Shown one piece after another: positions 36,429 to 44,690 of a DNA stretch of 64,000 nucleotides. The notes beneath the pieces are model-generated. The model did no database searches and was not told where the DNA came from. It was given only the letters and a program-made list of their open reading frames with translations. Made by a program: the position numbers and the translations under genes. Numbering within the stretch: the first letter of the stretch is position 1; each line of letters starts with the position of its first letter. Origin of the DNA: Bradyrhizobium nanningense. Its GTDB lineage: Bacteria; Pseudomonadota; Alphaproteobacteria; Rhizobiales; Xanthobacteraceae. Location of the stretch: the NCBI RefSeq assembly GCF_004114535.1, contig NZ_LBJC01000016.1, positions 1-64,000 of the forward strand, given 5' to 3'.

Positions 36429-36814
36429 AGCAGATTGCTGAAAGGACGTCGCTTGCCTATGTCGCAAGCCCTCAAGACGCCAAAGCGATGGCAAGTGCAG
36501 GGGCCGACTGCATGGTCCCACATGTCGGCGCAACGCGCGGCGGGCTGGTCGGTCATGAGGAGGGGCAATCCCTTAAGGAGGCGATCCGGCGCATCAATGA
36601 GATCAACGCGGCGGCGCGAAGCATCCGGTCGGACGTCCTCTCGCTTTGCCATGGTGGGGCAATTGCCGAGCCTGAAGATACGATCGAGGTCTATCGGACG
36701 ACCGAGTGTGTCGGCTTTGTTGGCGCATCCTCGATCGACAGAATTCCAATTGAGCGGGCAGTGAAAACAGCGGCGGCGGAATTCAAGGCTGTCCCGCTTC
36801 CGCAAACTCATTGA
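36425..36814 (+). pseudogene. PEP-hydrolase-like protein, C-terminal half
   Basis: LAYVASPQDAKAMASAGADC, MVPHVGATRGGLVGHE and LKEAIRRINEINAAARSIRS, then LCHGGAIAEPEDTIEVYRTT and ECVGFVGASSIDRIPIE, correspond to the C-terminal half of the phosphoenolpyruvate-hydrolase-type TIM barrel. The start is not a genuine gene start. It lies 28 bases ahead of the flavoprotein gene. Confidence 0.6.
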
Positions 36815-36842
36815 TGTTCACTGCAACGTGCAGCGAGGCCGC

Positions 36843-38619
36843 ATGAACGCACCAAATGACCGAGCTAAGCCGGACACGATCGCTTTCGCCTCCAAAGGAG
36901 AGACGAGGGCGGATCAAGACTGGGAGACAGATGTCCTCGTGATCGGAAGCGGCGCGGCTGGACTGTCGGCGGCGCTCTATGCGGCAAAGGCCGGACTGCG
37001 CGTCATTGTATGCGAGAAATCTCCGCGACTTGACGGAACGACGGCCCTGTCGAATGGCATGATCTGGGTTCCTTGTTCTGCTCAGGCGCGCGCGGCTAAA
37101 ATCGATGACACCATCGCCAATGCGAGGACATACCCGCAGCACGAACTCGGCGTTCATTATCGTGCGCAATTCATTGATGCTTATCTTGAAGACGGCCCGG
37201 CGGCGCTAACCGCGCTCGAGAACGGCACGAGTGTCAAGTTTACCCTGGCCACTACGCCCGATTATCACTCGAGCCAGCTTGGCGGCGCTGATAAGGGACG
37301 GGCACTGAGCCCCGCCCCCTATGATGGGCGGCTTCTAGGCAAGGACTTCGATTTGATTGGTGATCCCATTCGGCTTGTGATCGGGGGCATGATGATCTCA
37401 TCGAGTGAGGTGAGAAGCTTTCTCAACCCACTCCCATCTGTTGCGTCGCTCAAACACGTCTTAACTCGCCTGAGCCGCTATGCGCGGGATCGGCTCAGCT
37501 TCAGGCGTGGTACTGAGCTCAGCGGCGGGAATGCCTTGATCGCGCGGCTGCTGGTGAGCCTGCGCGAGTACGGCGTAGAAATTTGGCCATCTTCTCCAGC
37601 GGTCGAACTCACGAAGGAAGGCGGACGCGTCACGGGTGCCATTATCAAGCGGATCAACGTTGGCATCCGCGTGCGCGCCTCACGTGGTGTCGTTCTCGCA
37701 ACTGGCGGCTTTGCCCGGAACGCGCAGTTGAGAACGCACCTCGGTGGTGCACACCAGCATGATGTTACGTTGGCCCACGCCGATGTTAACGGTGACGGCA
37801 TTGGGCTTGCAACTATGCTCGGGGCCGCCATCGACAAAGATGTCGCATCGGCGGGCTTCTGGACCCCGGTTTCGATCCTGAAACGCGGCAGCGGCTCGCA
37901 GGTTGTGCCATACGCCTGGCTCGACCGCGGCCGTCCTGGGGTCTCTGCTGTCGGTCCAAATGTCAGACGCTTCGTCAACGAATCGAATTCGTATCACGAT
38001 ATTTGCCTGGCAATGTTTGAAAACGGCTATCCAGCAGATAAGCGATTCTACTTCATCTGCGATCACCAGTTCGTTCGATTGAGGGGCATGGGACACCTAC
38101 TGCCATGGCCCTGGACCTTGAGCATCGGAAAATATCTCCGCCTTGGCTACGTCAAGGCAGGTGAAACGATTTCTGAGCTCGCAGAGCAGCTGGGACTAGA
38201 TCCCCTTTGCTTCAAAAGACGATCGAGGAACACAACGGGCACGCTGCCCAAGGACGGGATCCCCTCTTTAAGCGTGGGGAATCGGGTTTTAATCGCACGC
38301 TCGGCGATCCGACCGTCGGAAAAAATCCAAATCTTGGACCAATCAAAAACGGACCGTTTGTTGCGCTGCCGATCGTTGCGGCAACGCTTGGCACGGCGAC
38401 CGGATTGGCGACGGATAGTTACGGAAACGTCCTGGATGAACAAGGCAACGCAATCCAGGGTTTTTATGCTTGCGGCAATGACATGACGTCGCCGATGCGC
38501 GGAATTTATCCGGGGCAGGCATAACAATCGGTCCCGCCATCGTATTCGCATATCGCACCGTCAACGCAATAGTGCTTTCCGCTGATCAGGAGCAAAAAGC
38601 CGTCGCCTCCCGAGCTTGA
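36843..38619 (+). pseudogene. FAD-dependent oxidoreductase (fumarate reductase/ketosteroid dehydrogenase type), two frameshifts
   Basis: From ATG 36843 the dinucleotide fold DVLVIGSGAAGLSAALYAAK and the substrate-side motif DGTTALSNGMIWVP are clear, as is GVVLATGGFARNAQL. Near 38210 the frame changes and continues as RDPLFKRGESGFNRTLGDPT, PFVALPIVAATLGTATGLAT and GFYACGNDMTSPMRGIYPG. Near 38514 it changes again to AGITIGPAIVFAYRTVNAIV, stopping at 38617-38619. All parts of the family are present in order, so the gene was complete before two single-base shifts. Confidence 0.8.
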
Positions 38620-38873
38620 CCGTCTACCACGCTCGTCGGGGCATATGTTCTCGGGTCCGGGGCGCGCATCGATAGAAACATCGGCCCCGCCCGGCGACAT
38701 CCTCGAGAGGGCGGTCGCGTCCGAGTTCGGTGAGCCCCGTCGGAGGGGAGATCGCCGCACCAACTGTCTTCGATGTATCGCAAAGAGCTGGGCTCCTAAT
38801 AGGTGTTCCAAGACAAATGACAGCGGGAGAAATCGATCGTTCAACAGCTAGGCGGCGTAGTGAGGAGGCGAAA

Positions 38874-39419
38874 ATGTCAGGACAAGCGGCGCAGGCGTCT
38901 GCTTCCCCGACGCGATCGCAATCCACTGGCCGCGAGGCAGTGATGCAACTCGACAAGATCGATTTTCGTCTTCTTGATCTCGTCCAACGAGACAATCGCC
39001 TCTGTAGTGAACAACTTGGAGGGAAGGTCGGCCTATCCGCATCCGGAGTTCAACGTCGGCTGAAGCGCCTTCGATCGACGGGTGTCATAGAGGCCGACGT
39101 TTCCATCATTTCTCCAAAAGCAATTGGGCGTAATGTGACCGCAGTGGTTCTCATTTCCTTGGAGCGCGCGCGTGCCGATACCGTTGATCGTCTAAAGAGG
39201 CAAATTAGCAAGATGTCTGAAGTGATGAGCGCATTCTATGTTACAGGTCTGGCTGACCTCGTCTTGCTAGTTACCGTAAACGATATGGAAGATTACGAGC
39301 GGTTTGCCCGGCGCCTTACAGACGAAAGTTCAGACATAAAGCGCATTGAAACAATGGTGGTCATGGATCGGTTCAAAGCAGGATTTACTTTGCCAATAGC
39401 CTCCATCGCGTGGTGTTAA
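38874..39419 (+). CDS. Lrp/AsnC-family transcriptional regulator
   Basis: 181 residues from ATG 38874 with GAGGAGG upstream; the conserved core starts at MQLDKIDFRLLDLVQRDNRL. The helix-turn-helix (SEQLGGKVGLSASGVQRRLK) is followed by a RAM/AsnC ligand domain (GRNVTAVVLISLERARADTV, VMSAFYVTGLADLVLLVTVN). The ~25 residues ahead of the core are not typical. Such regulators sense amino acids or related compounds. It may control the upstream amino-acid or peptide-related genes. Confidence 0.85.
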   Translation: MSGQAAQASASPTRSQSTGREAVMQLDKIDFRLLDLVQRDNRLCSEQLGGKVGLSASGVQRRLKRLRSTGVIEADVSIISPKAIGRNVTAVVLISLERARADTVDRLKRQISKMSEVMSAFYVTGLADLVLLVTVNDMEDYERFARRLTDESSDIKRIETMVVMDRFKAGFTLPIASIAWC

Positions 39420-39473
39420 CCACTTGCGCAACGATTTCTCCGTCTCGCGGCTCGGTGCCCCTCAAGCGCACCC

Positions 39474-39623
39474 GGAAAATCCGTCATCGTCGCAACGCAA
39501 ATCTTGGATTCCATGGTGGCTGGGCCGATTCCGCCGCGGGCGGAAATCTCAGATGTCGCTACCGCCATCTATGATGGAGCCGATGCAGTGATGCTATCTG
39601 CTGAATCGGGAAGCGGGGCCTAA
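39474..39623 (+). pseudogene. Pyruvate kinase fragment
   Basis: [20 protein letters not shown] and [20 protein letters not shown], then LSAESGSGA and a stop, match the conserved catalytic segment of pyruvate kinase (VIVATQMLESM..P.PTRAEVSDVA, DA.MLSAESA.G). Only about 49 codons remain. Confidence 0.7.
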
Positions 39624-39756
39624 CCAAGCTCTTCAGAAACAACTAAGGCGTTTCGGCATTCAACCGGGGAAGAAGCGCCGGGGGATGGTAAGATCCTCGT
39701 CAAGATCTATGACACGTTATCTGCGGAACTTGGCGCAGCCACTGCGAATCTCTTGA

Positions 39757-40878
39757 TTAGCGATTAGCAGAATCCGCGTCAATTAGCGAATAGCTCGTAC
39801 TGCGGCCGCCGGCCGCGTCCTTGGTCAGCACGCCTTTTGCGACAAGATCGTCAATGTCACGCAGAGCTGTGTCCTGCGATGACTTCGTTAACAGCGCCCA
39901 CTTCGACGAGGTGAGCTTGCCTTCGAAGCCTTCGAATAGGCGTTCGATCATTGCGCGCTGGCGGTCGTTGAAGCTTTGATCGGCATGCTTCTTCCAGAAG
40001 CGGGCCTTTCGAAGAACTGACGCCAGGATTGTGTCAGCGCGATCGAAGGCACGATCGAGGCAATCAAGAAACCATTCGAGCCATTCAGTGATGTCGAGTT
40101 CACCTTTCTGGGTGGCTTCCAGAATATCGTAGTAGGCGTTACGCTCCTGCCGGATCTGGGCCGACATGCTGTAGAAGCGCTGCGAGCTGTTCTCGGAGCG
40201 GGCCAGCGCCATATCGGCAATCGCACGGGCAAGGCGGCCATTGCCGTCTTCGAACGGATGGATGGTGACGAACCAAAGGTGCGCAATCGCCGCCTTCAAC
40301 ACGGCATCGATTTGCTGCTCGCCATTGAACCAATCAATGAAGGCTTTCATCTCGTCGGCCAGCAAGGCGGCTTTGGGGGCTTCGTAATGTACCCGCTCGC
40401 GTCCGATCGGCCCCGAGACGACTTGCATCGGACCCGACGCCTCAGTGCGCCAGGCACCGACGGTGATCTTGTTCATGCCGCTGCGCCCCATGGGGAGCAA
40501 GGCTGCCTGCCAGCCAAACAACCGTTCGGGGCTGAGGGGCGTGCTGTACTTTCCAGTGGCGTCGAGCATCATCTCCACGATGCCTTCGACGTTGCGCTCG
40601 GAAGGGGTGAGGGCGCCGATATCGATTCCGAGACGACGTGCCAGCGATGAACGCACCTGTTCGCGGCTGAGAACCTCGCCTTCGATTTCGCTCGACTTGG
40701 TGACTTCTTCGGTGAGGGCCTCAAGATTTGCTTCTGTCTTGAGTCTGATGCCGAGCTCCTCCATACGCCCCGAAAGACGTCCCTGGCGATTGCGCACCGC
40801 CGCCAGCTTCTGGGCAAGCTTTGAGGCGTCCCAGGTGAAGTGGGGCCAGTCCTTCAGCTCATGGATATAGGTTGTCAT
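39757..40878 (-). CDS. Fic-family protein with DUF4172 N-terminus
   Basis: 373 residues from ATG 40878 (MTTYIHELKDWPHFTWDASK). The N-terminus is the DUF4172 region. TKSSEIEGE near residue 62 fits the inhibitory motif (S/T)xxxE(G/N), and HPFEDGNGRLAR near 205 is the Fic active site, so AMP or another nucleotide group may be transferred to a target. A C-terminal winged-helix region (LTSSKWALLTKSSQDTALRD, IDDLVAKGVLTKD) suggests DNA binding and self-regulation. The start codon and ribosome site lie inside an inverted repeat that is repeated upstream of the promoter. A divergent HTH gene follows. Confidence 0.85.
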   Translation of the reverse strand: MTTYIHELKDWPHFTWDASKLAQKLAAVRNRQGRLSGRMEELGIRLKTEANLEALTEEVTKSSEIEGEVLSREQVRSSLARRLGIDIGALTPSERNVEGIVEMMLDATGKYSTPLSPERLFGWQAALLPMGRSGMNKITVGAWRTEASGPMQVVSGPIGRERVHYEAPKAALLADEMKAFIDWFNGEQQIDAVLKAAIAHLWFVTIHPFEDGNGRLARAIADMALARSENSSQRFYSMSAQIRQERNAYYDILEATQKGELDITEWLEWFLDCLDRAFDRADTILASVLRKARFWKKHADQSFNDRQRAMIERLFEGFEGKLTSSKWALLTKSSQDTALRDIDDLVAKGVLTKDAAGGRSTSYSLIDADSANR

Positions 40879-40955
40879 TCTCCGCACCTTTTGCGGAGAA
40901 TATATACCCCAATTTCCCCAAAAGCAAGTTATTCTCCGCATGGTGTGCGGTGAAA
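40877..40955 (-). promoter_or_regulatory. Fic promoter flanked by two 25-bp inverted-repeat operators
   Basis: Operator 1: ATTCTCCGCA (40877-40886), 5 bases, TGCGGAGAAT (40892-40901). Operator 2: ATTCTCCGCA (40931-40940), 5 bases, TGCGGTGAAA (40946-40955). Between them, on the minus strand, lie TTGCTT (complement of 40922-40927) and TATATT (complement of 40899-40904) with a 17-base spacer. Operator 1 also covers GGAG and the ATG of the Fic gene, so its RNA copy would fold over the start. Confidence 0.65.
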
Positions 40956-40990
40956 GTAGTGGATAATCTCCGGGATAAGTAAGAGTCCTC

Positions 40991-41037
40991 GAAAAGCTCA
41001 TTGTATTATGAGGTACGTTCAAGTTTCTGAGCTTTTC
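40991..41037. promoter_or_regulatory. 10-bp inverted repeat ahead of the HTH gene
   Basis: GAAAAGCTCA (40991-41000) and TGAGCTTTTC (41028-41037) are perfect inverted arms 27 bases apart, just before the HTH coding region. A likely operator for the HTH protein, or the stem of a leader hairpin. Confidence 0.5.
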
Positions 41038-41081
41038 AAATCAACGCAGCAGAATTCAAAGCATGGCGGCAGGGCCTGGGA

Positions 41082-41759
41082 TTGACCCAGCAAGACGCTG
41101 TTGACCGGCTCGGTGTCAGCCGGACGACCATTCAGAATTGGGAAAATAGCACCCCGATCCCCCAGACCGTCGATATACGCTGCAAGGTCTGGGAGCACCG
41201 TCTCCGACAGGAGAACCCCGCCATTGGTCTGCTCACGCTGATCTACAGCGACGCACCGATGTTCGTGGACCCCTATGGTCCCCGGCGCCGGCTTGCGATA
41301 ATCCAGCAAGAGCCACATCCAACGAACGCCGATGTCCTTGCCCGTGTTCAACAACTGGCTGGCCAGCCCAACTTCCACAACCCGTTCGTCGTCGCAGCCG
41401 ACCAGTCCACGCTGTGGAATTTGCCGGAGCTGGCTCGCGTTATCAGTGGTGAGGATCAACAGGCGCCGACGCTAGCCAACATGCTGCGTAAAGCGGCGAC
41501 GATTGTTCGCGAAGACTCCGCCAATTTCGTGCGCAATGGCGCAGGCTGGCCGACTCAGGTCGAGATTGCGGCGCGCCAGAAGGACATCATTGCGCAAGCC
41601 GATCTTCTCGAGAGCTTCGCCGGCGATAGTTTTCCGACAATCGCGCGGCACCAACTGGCTATTGAGGATGTTTTTGCGAATCTTCGTCAACTTGGTCTCC
41701 GAGCGCCCGATGCGCTCGTGTCAGGCATTGCCTTTGCCCTAAGCGTATTCGATCGATAA
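41082..41759 (+). CDS. HTH-domain protein divergent from Fic; start uncertain
   Basis: The frame is open from 41040 and reads NAAEFKAWRQGLGLTQQDAV then DRLGVSRTTIQNWENST, a full helix-turn-helix. The family-like beginning would sit at 41040, but that codon is ATC. The first usable start is TTG at 41082, which would cut off helix 1. Either ATC is used, or the start codon has been lost by mutation. The rest (about 190 residues; FHNPFVVAADQSTLWNLPEL) is a helical domain I do not recognise. It probably regulates itself and the Fic gene through the inverted repeats between them. Confidence 0.65.
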   Translation: MTQQDAVDRLGVSRTTIQNWENSTPIPQTVDIRCKVWEHRLRQENPAIGLLTLIYSDAPMFVDPYGPRRRLAIIQQEPHPTNADVLARVQQLAGQPNFHNPFVVAADQSTLWNLPELARVISGEDQQAPTLANMLRKAATIVREDSANFVRNGAGWPTQVEIAARQKDIIAQADLLESFAGDSFPTIARHQLAIEDVFANLRQLGLRAPDALVSGIAFALSVFDR

Positions 41760-42037
41760 CGGTCGATGCCGATGAAGAGACCGCGAAACGCCATGACGCA
41801 CCTTAGGACCTGACGATCCCGACCGAGAATGCCCTGTTCGGCTTCTCGGCCTTCTCAGCACGACAGGGGAGAAGCTCTTTTCCTGAGCGATGTGCTTGTT
41901 CCCAACCTTCTCGAACCAGACGCACCAAACCGCCTCTTCTGGAGCATTGCGGTTATGCCGACCTTTTCGACTGTCATCACGGGGCCGCCCGATTTCACTC
42001 GAACCAGGTCGTCCGGTTTGAATTCACTGCCTTCCAT
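41739..42037 (-). pseudogene. DUF2158 (YodC-like) protein, frameshifted
   Basis: MEGSEFKPDDLVRVKSGGPV and MTVEKVG are the typical start of DUF2158 proteins. After about residue 33 the family continues in another frame: AVWCVWFEKVGNKHIAQEKS and FSPVVL. A single-base shift near 41930 separates the parts. The 3' end is uncertain because the second frame runs on beyond the usual family length and overlaps the convergent HTH gene. Confidence 0.6.
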
Positions 42038-42216
42038 CTTTCATCTCTTTCGAGTTGCCTTGAGCCTGCTGGGTTTGGCATTTGTAACGTCAATTTGTTC
42101 TTTATTTGTTCGTTTCGCAACTGTTCCTGAATCATCATCCAGGACGCGTCCCGGTAGAAGGTAGATGGTTTGGATAATGGCGCCAGAATCAACTGATGCT
42201 TGATAAATTTAGATAA

Positions 42217-42242
42217 TTTCAAACTAGCCTTTCGGTTTGAAA
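42217..42242. promoter_or_regulatory. Operator-like inverted repeat ahead of abiEi
   Basis: TTTCAAAC (42217-42224) and GTTTGAAA (42235-42242), 10 bases apart, directly before an AT-rich -10-like stretch (TATTATATC at about 42249) and the abiEi ATG at 42262. AbiEi antitoxins are known to repress their own operon by binding inverted repeats at the promoter. There is no ribosome binding site before the ATG, so the mRNA may be leaderless. Confidence 0.55.
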
Positions 42243-42261
42243 ATATGCTATTATATCAATC

Positions 42262-43116
42262 ATGGATAGACAAAAAGGCCAACTCCTAAACCAGCTCGAC
42301 AAGCTCCTGCCTGAGGGGCTTGTCGTGGATTCCGCCTGGCTCAAGCGGCACGGCTACTCCACCCAGCTCCAACATCTGTATGTGACGCGTGGCTGGCTCG
42401 AACAGCCAACCCGCGGGGTTTTCCGGCGACCGCGCTACGAATTGAGCTGGCAGCAGGTCGTCATATCCCTGCAGGGCATCCTGAACTATTCACCGCTCGT
42501 CGTGGGCGGGCGAACGGCGCTCGAATTACAAGGATACGCTCACTACCTGCCGCAAGCGACGACTCGCGTTCACCTCTACGGCCCCAAGTCTCCGCCATCC
42601 TGGGTGAACAAGCTGCCGCTGTCCGTGAAGTTCGTCTACCACAACGACCGGCGGCTCTTCAAAAACGAACCCGTCGCGAAGAGCATAAGCAGTGTCCGCT
42701 GGAATGTCGAAACCGGGAAGATGCTCGATGATACGGCTTTTCGGGGAGGCGACGTAACTCAACTGAACTGGGGCCAATGGGACTGGCCTCTAACCCTGTC
42801 GACGCCCGAGCGCGCCGTTTTCGAGCTGCTCGACGAATTGCCCAACAACGAAAGCTTCGAACAGGTCGATGCTCTACTCGGTGGCCTTGCCAATCTTCGG
42901 CCCGATCGCTTGCAAAAACTCCTGAAGGATTGCGCAAGCGTTAAGGTGAAGCGTCTCTTCTTTTACTTCGCCGACCGTCACAACCATGCTTGGCTCAAAC
43001 GGCTTAACAAGCAAGCCGTCGATCTTGGACATGGTAAACGCATGCTCGTCAAAGGTGGTGTTCTCGATCCGACCTATAAGATAACGGTGCCGGGAGATCT
43101 CCATGGCGTTCGCTGA
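42262..43116 (+). CDS. AbiEi-family antitoxin (type IV toxin-antitoxin)
   Basis: 284 residues. The N-terminal winged helix-turn-helix (LPEGLVVDSAWLKRHGYSTQ, YVTRGWLEQPTRGVFRRPR) is the DNA-binding part; the C-terminal AbiEi domain includes LSTPERAVFELLDELPNNES. AbiEi neutralises the AbiEii nucleotidyltransferase toxin without binding it directly and represses the operon. Its end overlaps the toxin start by 14 bases. The gene is intact. Confidence 0.85.
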   Translation: MDRQKGQLLNQLDKLLPEGLVVDSAWLKRHGYSTQLQHLYVTRGWLEQPTRGVFRRPRYELSWQQVVISLQGILNYSPLVVGGRTALELQGYAHYLPQATTRVHLYGPKSPPSWVNKLPLSVKFVYHNDRRLFKNEPVAKSISSVRWNVETGKMLDDTAFRGGDVTQLNWGQWDWPLTLSTPERAVFELLDELPNNESFEQVDALLGGLANLRPDRLQKLLKDCASVKVKRLFFYFADRHNHAWLKRLNKQAVDLGHGKRMLVKGGVLDPTYKITVPGDLHGVR

Positions 43117-44020
43117 TGCTTACAAAAAACAGGTCGCGCTGTTGCTGCGCGTTCTCCCATTTGTCGCCGAAGAGAAATGCTTCGCCCTGAAAGGCGGCAC
43201 CGCGATCAATCTTTTCGTCCGCGACCTGCCGCGCCTCTCGGTCGATATCGATCTAACCTATATTCCTGTCGCGCCGCGAGCTGAATCCCTTTCCGACATC
43301 GATGCAGCCATGAAGCGCATCGTTGCAGAGATTAAAGAGAAGATCCTCGGGGCACAGGTCCATGAGACCCGTAAAGAGGGCACGATCGTCAAACTGGTGG
43401 TTCGCTCGCAGAACGTCCAGATCAAGATTGAAGTCACGCCCGTGCTGCGTGGCTGCGTCTTCGAGCCGGTCGTGACTTCGGTGCCTCCCGCCGTCGAAGA
43501 GGCGTTTGGTTTCGCTGAGGCTCGCACGGTCTCTTTTGCTGACCTCTATGGCGGAAAAATTGTCGCCGCTTTGGATCGCCAGCATCCACGTGATTTGTTC
43601 GATATTCGCGACCTGCTGGCCAATGAGGGAATTACCGATGAACTCCGCAAGGCCTTCATCGTCTATCTCTTGAGTCACGACAGGCCGATGTTCGAGGTAC
43701 TTGGCTCGCCACAAAAAGATATCAGTGATGAATTTCTCCACGGCTTCGAAGGAATGACGGACAAGCCCGTTTCAAAGGGCGAGCTGGTTGCCGCGCGCAA
43801 GACCCTGGTCGAAGAAATTGTCGGTAAGATGCCAGAGGCTCACCGGAAATTTCTCGTATCGTTCGAGCGCGGCGAGCCTGATTGGGATCTCCTCGGCATC
43901 CCCGCCGCCGCCGATCTGCCTGCCGTCAAATGGCGTCAGCAGAATCTCGACAAGCTATCGAAGGAAAAGCGCGCAGAGCTCGTTGCGGCCCTGGAAAAAG
44001 TCCTCAAGTCTCGCGCCTAA
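43103..44020 (+). CDS. AbiEii/AbiGii-family nucleotidyltransferase toxin
   Basis: 305 residues. The nucleotidyltransferase core shows FALKGGTAINLFVRDLPRLS followed by VDIDLTY (GG[S/T]-(n)-DxD), a third acidic strand (IKIEVTPVLRG) and the motif SFADLYGGKIVAALDRQHPR with DLFDIRDLL. Relatives add nucleotides to tRNA 3' ends and halt growth, giving phage-abortive infection or plasmid stability. It has the usual AbiEi partner upstream. Confidence 0.88.
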   Translation: MAFADAYKKQVALLLRVLPFVAEEKCFALKGGTAINLFVRDLPRLSVDIDLTYIPVAPRAESLSDIDAAMKRIVAEIKEKILGAQVHETRKEGTIVKLVVRSQNVQIKIEVTPVLRGCVFEPVVTSVPPAVEEAFGFAEARTVSFADLYGGKIVAALDRQHPRDLFDIRDLLANEGITDELRKAFIVYLLSHDRPMFEVLGSPQKDISDEFLHGFEGMTDKPVSKGELVAARKTLVEEIVGKMPEAHRKFLVSFERGEPDWDLLGIPAAADLPAVKWRQQNLDKLSKEKRAELVAALEKVLKSRA

Positions 44021-44021
44021 C

Positions 44022-44381
44022 TTACCGGCGCGACATGCCTTTCAGCTCGGCCCGACGCCTGGCGACGAGGTGTCGCGTCTCCGCCGTATCGAATCCGGCC
44101 TGCTCAAGCTGGCGTATGGTGCCAGTCAGTGCAACGATCTGCGCCCGAAGGTGAAGCAATCGGATCGGCTGCTTTTCTTGCCCCTTGATGAATCCTGTCA
44201 GCACTGACTTGCGCGCACAGAGCACGGAGCCCAACCTGAAGACGGGCAGTTTCGACGTCTCGGCCAGATAATACACTTTGCGTCGAAACTCCCGTGATCC
44301 AAACAGATATTCTGCGATTGCAGCAGCACCTTCCAGGATGTCGTCAGCACGTACGTCTAAGCTGGCGGCCTTCGGCTCCAT
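44022..44381 (-). CDS. Small DNA-binding-like protein
   Basis: 119 residues from the ATG at 44381, with GGGAGGA upstream. The N-terminal part (DDILEGAAAIAEYLFGSREF, FRLGSVLCARKSVLTGFIKG) resembles an excisionase-like winged helix that reads a target by name (LPVFRLGS). The C-terminal half is a predicted coiled helix (LRAQIVALTGTIRQLEQAG). It converges on the abiEii gene with almost no gap. Common next to mobile elements in rhizobia; exact role unknown. Confidence 0.6.
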   Translation of the reverse strand: MEPKAASLDVRADDILEGAAAIAEYLFGSREFRRKVYYLAETSKLPVFRLGSVLCARKSVLTGFIKGQEKQPIRLLHLRAQIVALTGTIRQLEQAGFDTAETRHLVARRRAELKGMSRR

Positions 44382-44690
44382 GCGTCCTCCCAATTTCTGT
44401 TGATTGGTCCTCGGCGGCTGCAAAGGACATTCCCTGGGCAATATGGGAGCGTTCGCTTGAACCTCGCTGGCCGGTCCTCAGGTTCGACCTGCCAAAATCA
44501 GGTAACCCCACTGTCCTGGCACGCTCTGAGCTTCGACAAACGCACCGAGGGAACAGGCTCATTGTCTTTTTTTGGTAGGTCCGAAGTCAATTTTAAAATG
44601 CTGCATTGCAGAAGGTTTCCAACCATTCCGGCGAAAAGGCCCTACTGACACACGCTCGTATTGCGAGCGGCTACTCCGGCTCATGCCCGG
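44382..44690. other. Intergenic, no gene seen
   Basis: Lies between the end of the DUF4209 gene and the start of the small DNA-binding gene. No hairpin or promoter stands out. Confidence 0.35.
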
